From positions 248,001 through 312,000 of the forward strand of contig NZ_JAEA01000006.1 in the NCBI RefSeq assembly GCF_000518665.1: 64,000 nucleotides of DNA, read 5' to 3'. The notes below the pieces were generated by a model. The model saw only the letters and a list, made by a program, of their open reading frames with translations. It had not been told where the DNA came from and searched no databases. Positions 1 through 8,321 of this stretch are shown piece after piece. Within the stretch, counting starts at the first letter, position 1. Each line of letters starts with the position of its first letter. Source of the DNA: Microvirga flocculans ATCC BAA-817. Its GTDB lineage: Bacteria; Pseudomonadota; Alphaproteobacteria; Rhizobiales; Beijerinckiaceae. The position numbers and the translations under genes are program-made.

Positions 1-299
1 CCGATGCCGTCCTGCCTGTGGGGCGAGATGTTCGGCACATGGAAGGTGCCGAAGGGAGACTTCAGGGCATAGCCGCCGCCGAGCCTCAGCTTGTCCTCCT
101 GGTTGGGCACGGCGTGGCAGGAGGTGCAGCCGCCGGCGAAGAACAGGGTACGCCCGTTGTCGATGTTCGGGGTGCGCGTCCCGCCGGGAACCGAGGTTTC
201 TCCACGCACGAGGCGATAGGCCGACGGCGATGTCAGGGCGAGAAAACCGATGACTCCGAGAAGAATGAGCCCCACCAGCACCGCGAACGTCTTGCGCAT
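1..299 (-). CDS. c-type cytochrome, N-terminal part (runs off window)
   Basis: The visible N-terminus has a membrane anchor or signal segment (about residues 4-24) followed by a CTSCH haem-attachment motif at residues 58-62. Downstream, the GGGYALKSPFG and VPNISP stretches resemble the periplasmic cytochrome subunits that accept electrons from membrane dehydrogenases. The protein is therefore probably an exported mono- or dihaem cytochrome c. The C-terminus lies beyond position 1, so haem count and partner enzyme cannot be judged. A terminator-like hairpin (321-341) separates it from the cytochrome c' gene upstream on the same strand, so it may have its own promoter. Confidence 0.8.
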   Translation of the reverse strand, partial: MRKTFAVLVGLILLGVIGFLALTSPSAYRLVRGETSVPGGTRTPNIDNGRTLFFAGGCTSCHAVPNQEDKLRLGGGYALKSPFGTFHVPNISPHRQDGI

Positions 300-320
300 C
301 GCCTCGTCTCCAAATGAAAC

Positions 321-341
321 GGGCGGCCCTTAAGGCCGCCC
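321..341 (-). terminator. hairpin terminator after cytochrome c' gene
   Basis: Perfect 8-bp GC-rich stem (321-328 with 334-341) and a 5-nt loop, 20 nt downstream of the cytochrome c' stop codon. On the minus strand it is followed by a moderately T-rich stretch (GTTTCATTT). Seen directly; termination is inferred. Confidence 0.55.
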
Positions 342-360
342 ATCCCGAACGGCGTCGGAT

Positions 361-798
361 TTACGAATTCTTCTTGCGGAAATCGTTGTGGCAGGCGCCG
401 CAATTCTGAAGCACCTTCGGCAGCTCCGCCTTGAGGGAGGCCTCGTCCTTGATCGAAGCCAGCGCCGTCTGGGCATCCGTGCCGAGCTTCGTCATGATCG
501 AATCGAACTTCGCCTTGTTTTCCCAGATCGTCGGGAGAGCCTCGGTCTTGTCCGCGCTCTTGCTGCTCTCGGGGAAGAGCGGAGCGGCTTTCTGGGCATT
601 CGCGGCCAGAATCTTGAGGCTGGCCTGCGCCTTGGCGAGATCGAACGGCTCCTGGCCCCGCAGCATGCCGCCGAGAGGCCGGGTCTGCGCACCCATCTCC
701 TTCATGAGGCCCTGGCGCTGCTCGACGACGTTGCTCTGGGCGATGGCTGCAGTCACTCCAAGCGCCAGAAGGCTGGCGACGAAAACGGTACGCTTCAT
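361..798 (-). CDS. cytochrome c' (class II c-type cytochrome)
   Basis: The 145-residue product has a signal peptide (residues 1-20, ending AIAQ), a four-helix-bundle length and a C-terminal CGACH haem motif at 133-137. That is the cytochrome c' architecture, with the haem site near the C-terminus rather than the N-terminus. The RQGLMKEMG segment near the mature N-terminus fits the family's first helix. Such proteins are periplasmic and bind haem, NO or CO; the function here is not fixed by context. The start at 798 is preferred over an upstream in-frame start (963) because AAGGGAAAG lies just before it and the signal peptide starts there. Confidence 0.88.
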   Translation of the reverse strand: MKRTVFVASLLALGVTAAIAQSNVVEQRQGLMKEMGAQTRPLGGMLRGQEPFDLAKAQASLKILAANAQKAAPLFPESSKSADKTEALPTIWENKAKFDSIMTKLGTDAQTALASIKDEASLKAELPKVLQNCGACHNDFRKKNS

Positions 799-932
799 AT
801 ATCTTTCCCTTGTGCAGTCAGTGGACGGCCTGGTCGCTAACCGCCCCGGCGGGCAGGCATTAGCGCATATCTCCGACAGCTTGAGCACTCCACCTGAGAA
901 CACATCTCTGTGAAGTCCCGCTGCGTGAGCCG

Positions 933-1250
933 CTACTCGACCGGCTCGCCCGCCAGAACCCAATCCCTGAACCCGCCCCGATAATGTTCGCGGATGTCCC
1001 GGCCCGCCGCCTGGGCGAATTCGAGAGCCCTCAGCGACCTGACGCCGGCTGCGCAGGAAAAGACGATTCGCTTGCCCTCCGGCAAGGCCGAAGGATCGAA
1101 GGACGAGAGCGGGTGAGAAACGGCACCTGGAATATGTCCGGCGGCGAACTCGTGCGGCTCGCGCACGTCGACCAGGACGAGCGTTGCGTCACGCAGCCCC
1201 TGCTTGACGGTCTCGCGGTCGAGATCGACGATTCTCAATGCTTCGGTCAT
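933..1250 (-). CDS. single-domain rhodanese (sulfurtransferase)
   Basis: This 105-residue protein is a complete single rhodanese domain. It has the DVREPHEFAAGHIPGA signature (about residues 28-43) and the active-site loop CAAGVRS (about 66-72), whose cysteine would carry the persulfide. No signal peptide is seen, so it should be cytoplasmic. A GAGGGG ribosome site precedes the ATG. Family members transfer sulfane sulfur to cyanide or cellular acceptors; the physiological acceptor cannot be told from the neighbours. Confidence 0.85.
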   Translation of the reverse strand: MTEALRIVDLDRETVKQGLRDATLVLVDVREPHEFAAGHIPGAVSHPLSSFDPSALPEGKRIVFSCAAGVRSLRALEFAQAAGRDIREHYRGGFRDWVLAGEPVE

Positions 1251-1317
1251 GGAAGCCCCTCCCTGTCATGGCCGTTCATAGCGGCACGACAGGGAGACGC
1301 GCAATCGGGATAGGGCT

Positions 1318-1764
1318 TTACGGGAGCGGCGGGATCCGCAGCACCCAGCCCGGCTGGATCAAATCCGGATCCTTCACGGGCGGAGAATTGGCCTTCACGA
1401 TTTCCGTGTATTTCGCGCCCTTGCCCTTGCCATAGTGTTTCTCCGCAATCGCCCAGAGCGTGTCGCCCTTCTGCACCGTGTACATGGTCGAGGGCGTGGA
1501 AGGCTTTTGAATCTGAAGCCCGGAGGTATCCACCTCGGCGACGCCATAGGTGTTGCCGAGAGACAGGATGATCTTCTCGGCTTCCTCCTGGCTGACCGCC
1601 TGCCCCGAAAGCTTCACCTTGTCGCCCTCGACCTGGATTCCGAGCTTGCTCGCATCGAACCCATGGCCCTGGACTTCCTGCTGCAGCGTCTCCGGCGTGG
1701 CGGCGGCAGCGCCTCCGCCGAAGATCTTGGCGCCCGCCTCCTTGATGAACTTGAAAAGACCCAC
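1318..1764 (-). CDS. BON-LysM protein (YgaU/Kbp-like)
   Basis: The product (148 residues from the GTG start) has a BON domain in the first half (about 25-90) and a LysM domain at the C-terminus (about 95-146, containing YTVQKGDTLW and IQPGWVLRIP). Length and domain order match E. coli YgaU/Kbp, a cytoplasmic potassium-binding protein. The GTG at 1764 is chosen because AGAGGAGGA lies 5-13 nt upstream and MGLFKF is the usual N-terminus. An in-frame ATG seven codons upstream lies on top of that ribosome site. Potassium binding is known for the E. coli homologue and only inferred here. Confidence 0.85.
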   Translation of the reverse strand: MGLFKFIKEAGAKIFGGGAAAATPETLQQEVQGHGFDASKLGIQVEGDKVKLSGQAVSQEEAEKIILSLGNTYGVAEVDTSGLQIQKPSTPSTMYTVQKGDTLWAIAEKHYGKGKGAKYTEIVKANSPPVKDPDLIQPGWVLRIPPLP

Positions 1765-1842
1765 GTCGTCCTCCTCTCGCTCCACTCGGCTTCAGATCGC
1801 CAAGCTGAGACGAAGACGCGCGATCGCCCGCAACGGTTCCGC

Positions 1843-3285
1843 TTAAGCGATGCTGGAGAACACGTCCGCCAGGGAAGGAAGCCTGTCCTTCAGCCGGAGA
1901 AGGGCGATGAGCTCGATCTGCACGATGGCCGTATCGAACTCCTGCTCCGGCTCGTGCTCCAGCCGCTCCTCGAAGGCGGCGAGGATCTCGTCCTTCGAGC
2001 GGCCCTTGACCGCCATGATGAAGGGGAAGCCGAATTTCCGCTTGTAGGCATCGTTGAGCTTCAGGAACCGGTCGCGCTCGTCCTCGGTCAGCGTGTCGAG
2101 CCCCGCCGAGGACTGCTCGTGGCGGGAATCGGCGGTGAGATCGGCAAGCTTCAGGCGTCCGGCCAGATCGGGATGCGCGTTGATGAGCGCGAGCTTCTGC
2201 GCATGGCCTGCTTCCGAGAGCGCATGGACCATGGCTGCATGAAGCCCCTCCGCCGTATCCTGTCCCGGCGTGAGCCCGGCATCGAAGGCGCGCTCCGCGA
2301 TCCAGGGCGAATGCTCGAAAATGTCCCCGAAGAGTTCCACGAACAGCGCGCGGGTCATGGTGCTGGGCTTCAGGTCCGCCGGGCGGTGATGCCGGATCCA
2401 GTGCCGCGCGATGTCGATGCGCCTTGCCACCCAGACATCGTCATGGGACATGACGTAATCCAGGAAGCGGGCGAGCGCCGCCGCCCGTCCGGGGCGGCCG
2501 ACGAGACGGCAGTGGAGCCCGACCGACAGCATCTTCGGCGCGGTCTCGCCTTCCGCATAGAGGACGTCGAAACTGTCCTTGAGATAGGCGAAGAACTGGT
2601 CGCCCGCATTGAAGCCCTGCGGGGTCGCAAAGCGCATGTCGTTGGCGTCCAGCGTATAGGGGACGATGAGCTGCTGGCGGTTGCCGTGCCGCTCCCAGTA
2701 GGGCAGCTCGTCCGCGTAGGAATCGGCGCTGTAGAGGAAGCCGCCCTCCTCCGCCACGAGGCGGTTGGTATGCTCCGATGTGCGGCCCGTGTACCATCCC
2801 AGCGGGCGCTCGCCCGTCACCTCAGTGTGGATGCGAATGGCCTCGTTCATGTGGGCCTTCTCCTCCTCCGAGGAGAAATCCCGGTAGTCGATCCACTTGA
2901 GGCCGTGGCTCGCGATCTCCCAGCCCGCCTCCTTCATCGCCACGACCGCTTCCGGGTTGCGCATGAGGGCCGTGGCGACGCCATAGACCGTGACCGGCAT
3001 GCTGCGCTCGGTGAACATCCGCCAGAGTCGCCAGAAGCCGGCGCGGGAGCCGTATTCGTAGATCGACTCCATGCTCATGTGCCGCTGCCCCGGCCAGGGC
3101 TGCGCGCCCACGATCTCCGACAGGAACGCCTCGGAGGCCCGGTCGCCGTGAAGGATGCTGTTCTCGCCGCCCTCTTCGTAATTGATCACGAACTGGACGC
3201 AGATCCGGGCCTTGTTCGGCCAGCGCGGATGGGGCGGCGTGCGGCCATAGCCGACGAGGTCGCGGGGATAGGTGATGTCAGGCAC
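1843..3285 (-). CDS. puuE: bifunctional allantoinase (PuuE) / OHCU decarboxylase (UraD)
   Basis: This 480-residue protein fuses two purine-degradation enzymes. Residues 1-300 are a polysaccharide-deacetylase-type allantoinase (PuuE), which opens allantoin to allantoate without the classical metal-dependent amidohydrolase. It carries the ASHG motif at 125-128. Residues about 309-478 are 2-oxo-4-hydroxy-4-carboxy-5-ureidoimidazoline decarboxylase, with HPDLAG (371-376), the EQ pair (390-391) and KFGFPF (417-422). Together with the upstream hydroxyisourate hydrolase, whose stop is 2 bp away, it converts hydroxyisourate to allantoate. The urate oxidase that feeds it is encoded divergently at 3849. 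The fusion occurs in other alphaproteobacteria. Confidence 0.93.
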   Translation of the reverse strand: MPDITYPRDLVGYGRTPPHPRWPNKARICVQFVINYEEGGENSILHGDRASEAFLSEIVGAQPWPGQRHMSMESIYEYGSRAGFWRLWRMFTERSMPVTVYGVATALMRNPEAVVAMKEAGWEIASHGLKWIDYRDFSSEEEKAHMNEAIRIHTEVTGERPLGWYTGRTSEHTNRLVAEEGGFLYSADSYADELPYWERHGNRQQLIVPYTLDANDMRFATPQGFNAGDQFFAYLKDSFDVLYAEGETAPKMLSVGLHCRLVGRPGRAAALARFLDYVMSHDDVWVARRIDIARHWIRHHRPADLKPSTMTRALFVELFGDIFEHSPWIAERAFDAGLTPGQDTAEGLHAAMVHALSEAGHAQKLALINAHPDLAGRLKLADLTADSRHEQSSAGLDTLTEDERDRFLKLNDAYKRKFGFPFIMAVKGRSKDEILAAFEERLEHEPEQEFDTAIVQIELIALLRLKDRLPSLADVFSSIA

Positions 3286-3287
3286 GG

Positions 3288-3641
3288 TCAGCTTCCTCGA
3301 TAAGTGGAATAGGCCCAGGGCGAAACGAGGAGCGGAACGTGATAATGCCCGTCGGGCTCGGCGATGGTGAAGCGGATCGGGACGACATCCAGGAACGGCG
3401 GCTCGGCCAGGGCCGCTCCGAGCCCCTTGTAATAAGGGCCGATCTCAAAGACGAGTTCATACGTGCCCGTCCGGAACGCATCGCCCGCCATCAGGGGCGC
3501 ATCGGTGCGCCCGTCGGCATTGGTGGCCGTGCGCACGACGGAGCGGCGCTGCCCTCCCTCGACGGCGAAAAGCTCGATGGCGACACCCTTGGCGGGCCTG
3601 CCGTTGACGGTATCCAGAACGTGGGTGGACAAGCGTCCCAT
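3288..3641 (-). CDS. uraH: 5-hydroxyisourate hydrolase (transthyretin-like)
   Basis: The 117-residue protein has the family start [14 protein letters not shown] and the diagnostic C-terminal YRGS tetrapeptide. Histidines near the N-terminus (STHVLD) and near the C-terminus (DGHYHVPLL) and an arginine near the middle form the known active site. It hydrolyses 5-hydroxyisourate, the product of urate oxidase, to OHCU, which the UraD domain of the next gene decarboxylates. No periplasmic signal is present, so it acts in the cytoplasm. It heads a two-gene operon with the PuuE-UraD fusion (2-bp gap). Confidence 0.95.
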   Translation of the reverse strand: MGRLSTHVLDTVNGRPAKGVAIELFAVEGGQRRSVVRTATNADGRTDAPLMAGDAFRTGTYELVFEIGPYYKGLGAALAEPPFLDVVPIRFTIAEPDGHYHVPLLVSPWAYSTYRGS

Positions 3642-3848
3642 GAAACCTCGCGGATGAAAGAATGCCTCTGGAAGGCCTTGGGAATGTCCCGGTCCACTGC
3701 CCCCGCGTCAAGCCGCCTTCGCCGGCCCGGGCGCGGAAAGACCGGGCTTCCAGGGCGGACTTCCTGTTGAAAAAGAGCCGGGGCGGGCCTTTCGCAAATG
3801 AGAGCGCCGCCCTACGCTACGCGCCCCTGATAGCGTTCAAGTGGCTGC

Positions 3849-5075
3849 ATGATCGACCCGCAACTTTCCGAATGGATCAGCCAGATCATCCGCTGGATCC
3901 ATGTGATTACGGCCATCGCCTGGATCGGCTCGTCCTTCTACTTCATCCATCTCGACCTGAGCCTGAAGAAGCGGGAGGGCCTGCCGGAAGGCGTCGGCGG
4001 AGAGGCCTGGCAGGTCCATGGCGGCGGCTTCTACAACATGCGCAAATATCTCGTTGCGCCGCCGGAAATGCCGAAGGAGCTGACCTGGTTCAAGTGGGAG
4101 AGCTATTCTACCTGGATCAGCGGCTTTTTCCTCATCGTCTGGGTTTATTACCTCCATGCGGATCTCTACACCATCGATCCGGCCGTGCGGGCGCTTGCGC
4201 CCTGGCAGGCGCCGGTCATCGGCATCGGCGGCCTTGCCTTGAGCTGGTTCGTCTATGAGGGGCTGTGCCGGTCGCCGCTCGGCAAGAACGGCCCTGCCCT
4301 CGGCGTGGGGCTTTTCGTCTACATTCTCCTGGCGGCCTTCGCCTTCACCCAGGTCTTCAATGGGCGCGCAGCTTTCCTCCATACCGGCGCGATGATCGCC
4401 ACCTGGATGTCGGCGAGCGTCTTCTTCATCATCATCCCGAACCAGAAGAAAGTGGTGGCGGCCCTTCTGGCAGGCCGCTCGCCCGACCCGAAGCTCGGCA
4501 AGGAGGCCAAGCTCCGCTCGACGCACAACAACTACCTGACGCTCCCCGTCATCTTCCTGATGCTGTCGAACCATTACCCGCTGGCCTGGTCGTCGCGCTA
4601 TGCCGTCGGGATTATCGGGCTGATCGTCATCGCAGGCGCGGCGATCCGGCACTTCTTCAATTCGCAGCATGCCGGCAAGGGCTCGCCCTGGTGGACCTGG
4701 GGCGTCGCGGCGGCCTCCGTCGCCCTCGCCGTCTGGCTGTCGATCATCGGCAAGCCCGGCAACGCCAATCTGGCCGCGGCTCCAGCGGATCCAACGCCCG
4801 CGGCCGTGACCGCCTCCTTCGAGGAGGCGGTGCTCGCGATCCAGTCCCGGTGCTCCATGTGCCATGCGGAGGAGCCTGTCTGGGACGGAATTCCCGCTGC
4901 CCCCAAGGGGGTGCGGCTCGACACCCCCGAGCAGATCGCGCGGCATGCGGATCTCATCCGGATCCAGAGCGTGCTCACCCATGCCATGCCGCCTAACAAC
5001 ATCACCGAGATGACCCTGGACGAGCGCAAGGCCGTGGCAACCTGGCTCGCTGCGCGTGAGACCGTCACCCGCTAA
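3849..5075 (+). CDS. puuD: membrane-bound cytochrome-c-type urate oxidase
   Basis: The 408-residue protein has an N-terminal membrane part with about eight hydrophobic segments (residues 10-300). A C-terminal cytochrome c domain carries CSMCH at 335-339 and a likely distal methionine in the HAMPP segment. This is the PuuD architecture: urate is oxidised to 5-hydroxyisourate with electrons passed to the respiratory chain through the haem instead of to O2 as in soluble uricase. It is transcribed divergently from uraH and puuE-uraD across a 207-bp gap, completing urate to allantoate. Xanthine dehydrogenase genes are not in the window. Confidence 0.92.
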   Translation: MIDPQLSEWISQIIRWIHVITAIAWIGSSFYFIHLDLSLKKREGLPEGVGGEAWQVHGGGFYNMRKYLVAPPEMPKELTWFKWESYSTWISGFFLIVWVYYLHADLYTIDPAVRALAPWQAPVIGIGGLALSWFVYEGLCRSPLGKNGPALGVGLFVYILLAAFAFTQVFNGRAAFLHTGAMIATWMSASVFFIIIPNQKKVVAALLAGRSPDPKLGKEAKLRSTHNNYLTLPVIFLMLSNHYPLAWSSRYAVGIIGLIVIAGAAIRHFFNSQHAGKGSPWWTWGVAAASVALAVWLSIIGKPGNANLAAAPADPTPAAVTASFEEAVLAIQSRCSMCHAEEPVWDGIPAAPKGVRLDTPEQIARHADLIRIQSVLTHAMPPNNITEMTLDERKAVATWLAARETVTR

Positions 5076-5117
5076 GAGGTGCATTCCGCACCGACAACCA
5101 CATCATGGAGGAACCGC

Positions 5118-5552
5118 GTGACCGAACTTTCCCTTGAAAAGGCCCAGACGATCGCGGTCGCCGCGCTCAAGACCGCGCGGGAAAAATCCTTCAAGCCGCT
5201 GGCCGTGGTGGTCTACGACGCGCGCGGCGCCCTCAAGGCTCTCCTCGCCGAGGACGGCACCAGCCTGAAGCGCGCCGAAATCGCCATGGGCAAGGCCTAT
5301 GGCGCCCTGTCCCTGGGGGTCGGCTCCCGCGCCCTTCACAAGATGGCTCTCGACCGCCCCTATTTCATCGCCTCCGCGACCCATGCGGCGGGCGGGCAGC
5401 TCGTGCCGGTTCCGGGCGGGGTTCTTATCAAGGACGGCCAAGGCCGGATCCTTGGCTCGGTCGGCGTCTCCGGCGACACATCCGACAACGATGAAATCGC
5501 TGCGGCTGCCGGGATCGAGGCGGCCGGACTGGTCTTCGACACGGGGGCCTGA
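5118..5552 (+). CDS. GlcG/HbpS family protein
   Basis: The 144-residue protein matches the GlcG/HbpS family: an alternating alpha/beta fold with SLEKAQ at the start, VVVYDARG, and the C-terminal pattern GSVGVSGDTSDNDE and AAAGIEAAG. HbpS from Streptomyces binds haem; many homologues are uncharacterised. A GTG start is chosen because GGAGG lies 8 nt upstream and MTELSLEKA is the usual N-terminus. It begins 42 bp after puuD on the same strand, so co-transcription with the cytochrome-type urate oxidase is likely. Haem handling for PuuD is an inference only. Confidence 0.82.
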   Translation: MTELSLEKAQTIAVAALKTAREKSFKPLAVVVYDARGALKALLAEDGTSLKRAEIAMGKAYGALSLGVGSRALHKMALDRPYFIASATHAAGGQLVPVPGGVLIKDGQGRILGSVGVSGDTSDNDEIAAAAGIEAAGLVFDTGA

Positions 5553-5625
5553 GGCTTCTCCACACCCCTAACCCTTTATGTTTCAAGGAATTACTTAATT
5601 TTCGGGATAGTACTGGACATAAACA

Positions 5626-5639
5626 GTTGATTGATCAAC
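5626..5639. promoter_or_regulatory. 6-2-6 inverted repeat upstream of oligopeptide-binding gene
   Basis: GTTGAT-TG-ATCAAC lies in an unusually AT-rich stretch (about 5578-5665), 84 bp before the binding-protein start. It may be a regulator site or part of the promoter; no regulator gene is adjacent. Confidence 0.3.
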
Positions 5640-5722
5640 AAATAGGACAAGGTTACTGCCTTAACCGGCTCTGACCGAAGACATTCAAAAACCCTGAATA
5701 ACCAGGAAAGGGAACGCGTCCA

Positions 5723-7309
5723 ATGTCATCATGGATCAAACGCACGGCTCTTGCCGCCGTCGCCACGGTCGCTCTCATGAGCGCCGCGTCGGCCGAAGTC
5801 GTCTACAATCGCGGCAACACCGGCGAGCCGGAAACCCTCGACACCCATAAGACCTCGACGGTCCAGGAAGCGCACATCCTGCGCGACCTGCTGGAAGGCC
5901 TGGTGGCCTACAGCGCCAAGGGCGAGGCCATTCCCGGCCAGGCCGCGAAGTGGGAAGTGAGCGACGACGGCCTCACCTACCGCTTTACCCTTCGCGACGG
6001 CATCAAGTGGTCGAACGGCGATCCGGTCACGGCGGAAGATTTCGTCTATTCCTACCGCCGCATCATGGATCCGGCGACGGGCGCGAAATACGCCAACATC
6101 CTCTACCCCATCAAGAACGCCGAAAAAATCAACAAGGGCCAGGGCAAGCCCGAGGAACTCGGCGTGAAGGCCGTGGACGCGAAGACCGTCGAGATCACCC
6201 TCGAGGCCGCGACCCCCTACTTCATCGAGCTCCTGACGCACCAGACCAGCCTTCCCGTTCACAGGGCCTCGGTCGAGAAGTTCGGCAAGGACTTCGTGAA
6301 GCCGGGCAACATGGTTTCGAACGGCGCCTACAAGCTCGCCGAGTTCGTGCCGAACTCCCACATCAAGCTCGTGAAGAACGAGAACTACTGGGACGCCAAG
6401 AACGTCAAGATCGATACGGTCAACTTCATCCCGCATCCGGATCTCGCCGCCGCCGTTCGCCGCTACGAGGCGGGTGAGCTCGACAGCATGGACGAGCTTC
6501 CGGCCAACCAGATCAAGACGCTCAAGGAGCGCTTCAAGGAACAGGTCAAGCTCGGCCCGTATCTCGGCACCTGGTACCTGGTGGTGAACTCCTCCAAGGC
6601 TCCGTTCAACGACGTGCGCGTGCGCCAGGCTCTCTCCATGGCCATCGATCGCGAGTTCATCGCGAGCGAGATCTGGGGCCAGACCATGCAGCCGGGCTAT
6701 TCGTTCATGCCCCCGGGCCTGGGCAACTACGGCGAGCCGGCCTACATGGAGTACAAGGACGCGTCGCCGATCGACCGTGAGGAAAAGGCCAAGGCCCTCC
6801 TCAAGGAAGCCGGCTTCGGCCCGGGCAAGCCGCTGAAGGTCGAGATCCGCTACAACACGACGGACAACAACCGTAACTCGGTCATCGCCGTCGCCGACCA
6901 GTGGAAGCAGATCGGCGTCGAAACGTCCTTCATCAACACGGACGGCAAGACCCATTTCGCGCACCTGCGCGATGGCGGCGACTTCGACGTGGCCCGTTAC
7001 GGCTGGATCGCCGACTACTCCGATCCGAACAACTTCCTGTTCCTCCTCAAGAGCGACAACAGGGGCTTCAACTACGGCAAGTACAACAATCCGGAGTTCG
7101 ACAAGCTCTTCGATCAGTCCACCAAGGAGCTCGATCTGAAGAAGCGCGCCGACATCATGAAGAAGGCCGAGACCATCCTCATGAAGGACATGCCCTGGAT
7201 TCCGATCATGTACTACGGCAAGAGCAACCTGATCTCGCCGAAGATCCAGGGCTTCGTACTGAATACCCGCGGCGTCTATCCGACGCGGTATCTGTCGAAG
7301 ACGCAGTAA
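5723..7309 (+). CDS. peptide ABC transporter substrate-binding protein (OppA/SBP_bac_5)
   Basis: The 528-residue protein has a signal peptide (residues 1-24, ending ASA) and the SBP_bac_5 fold. Recognisable segments are NTGEPETLDTHK after cleavage, FTLRDGIKWSNGDPVTAEDFVYSYRR split over the family signature, and VRQALSMAIDR in the second lobe. It should bind oligopeptides in the periplasm for the permeases and the double ATPase encoded directly downstream. AAGGGAA precedes the ATG. A strong hairpin follows the stop codon and probably keeps binding protein in excess over the membrane parts. Confidence 0.92.
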   Translation: MSSWIKRTALAAVATVALMSAASAEVVYNRGNTGEPETLDTHKTSTVQEAHILRDLLEGLVAYSAKGEAIPGQAAKWEVSDDGLTYRFTLRDGIKWSNGDPVTAEDFVYSYRRIMDPATGAKYANILYPIKNAEKINKGQGKPEELGVKAVDAKTVEITLEAATPYFIELLTHQTSLPVHRASVEKFGKDFVKPGNMVSNGAYKLAEFVPNSHIKLVKNENYWDAKNVKIDTVNFIPHPDLAAAVRRYEAGELDSMDELPANQIKTLKERFKEQVKLGPYLGTWYLVVNSSKAPFNDVRVRQALSMAIDREFIASEIWGQTMQPGYSFMPPGLGNYGEPAYMEYKDASPIDREEKAKALLKEAGFGPGKPLKVEIRYNTTDNNRNSVIAVADQWKQIGVETSFINTDGKTHFAHLRDGGDFDVARYGWIADYSDPNNFLFLLKSDNRGFNYGKYNNPEFDKLFDQSTKELDLKKRADIMKKAETILMKDMPWIPIMYYGKSNLISPKIQGFVLNTRGVYPTRYLSKTQ

Positions 7310-7326
7310 GAATAAATCTGATAAAG

Positions 7327-7351
7327 GGGCGGTCTGCGCGTCAGGCCGCCC
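7327..7351 (+). terminator. hairpin (attenuator-like) between binding protein and permease genes
   Basis: A 10-bp stem (7327-7336 with 7342-7351, one G-T pair) with loop CGCGT is followed by TATTCTTTT. It lies 17 nt after the binding-protein stop. Such hairpins often cause partial termination or protect the upstream mRNA; the effect here is inferred. Confidence 0.65.
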
Positions 7352-7393
7352 TATTCTTTTACTGTTCTGCTGCAGCAGCAGGAGGAGCTTCCC

Positions 7394-8314
7394 GTGCTCT
7401 CCTTCATCCTTCGCCGCTTTCTGTCGGCCATCCCTACCCTCTTCATCATCATCACCATCTCGTTCTTCCTGATCCGGCTCGCCCCCGGCGGACCGTTCGA
7501 TCTGGAACGGCCTCTCGAAGCCAAAGTGATGGAAAACCTCAATCGGATCTATCAGCTCGACAAGCCGCTGATCGAGCAGTACTGGCTCTATCTGGCAGCC
7601 GTGCTGCGGGGCGATTTCGGCCCCTCCTTCATTCTCCGCGACTTCTCGGTCGGCGAGCTGTTCGCCCGCGGTCTGCCCGTCTCGATCACCCTGGGCTCAC
7701 TGGCTCTCTCCCTCGCCATCATCGTCGGGGGCACCCTCGGCTCCATCGCGGCGCTTCGCCAGAACAGCACCGTCGACTATCTGGTCACCGGCATGGGCGC
7801 TCTCGGCCTGACCATTCCGAACTTCGTCGTCGCCCCGGTCCTTCAGATCGTCTTCGGCCTCGCCCTCGCCTGGCTGCCCGTGGCCGGCTGGGGCAACGGA
7901 AGCGTGCGCAACCTCATTCTCCCGGTTCTGGTGCTGTCCCTGCCGCAGATCGCGGTCGTCGCCCGCATGACCCGCGCGGCCATGATCGAGAACCTGCGCT
8001 CGAACCATATCCGCACCCTGCGCTCACTGGGCCTGCCCACCCGCGTCATCGTCACCCACGCCCTGCGCGGCGCGGCCCTGCCCGTGGTGTCCTATCTCGG
8101 CCCTGCGGCCGCCGCCCTGCTCACCGGATCAGTGGTGGTCGAGACCATCTTCGGCCTGCCGGGGATCGGGCGCTACTTCGTCGAGGGCGCCCTCAACCGC
8201 GACTATACCCTCGTCATGGGCACCGTCGTGGTGGTGGCCGTCTTCGTTCTGCTCTTCAACCTCGTGGTCGATATCCTCTACGCGCTTATCGATCCGCGCA
8301 TTCGCTACGAGTGA
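7394..8314 (+). CDS. peptide ABC transporter permease (OppB/DppB type)
   Basis: This 306-residue inner-membrane protein starts with the family's FILRRFLSAIPTLFIIITIS segment. It carries the coupling motif EAA (THALRGAALPVVSYLGP, with the usual G five residues on) near residue 215-232, and has about six membrane spans. GTG is the start, with AGGAGGAG 9-16 nt upstream. It pairs with the permease encoded 7 bp downstream, and both are energised by the fused ATPase at 9466. Confidence 0.92.
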   Translation: MLSFILRRFLSAIPTLFIIITISFFLIRLAPGGPFDLERPLEAKVMENLNRIYQLDKPLIEQYWLYLAAVLRGDFGPSFILRDFSVGELFARGLPVSITLGSLALSLAIIVGGTLGSIAALRQNSTVDYLVTGMGALGLTIPNFVVAPVLQIVFGLALAWLPVAGWGNGSVRNLILPVLVLSLPQIAVVARMTRAAMIENLRSNHIRTLRSLGLPTRVIVTHALRGAALPVVSYLGPAAAALLTGSVVVETIFGLPGIGRYFVEGALNRDYTLVMGTVVVVAVFVLLFNLVVDILYALIDPRIRYE

Positions 8315-8321
8315 GGCTCCC

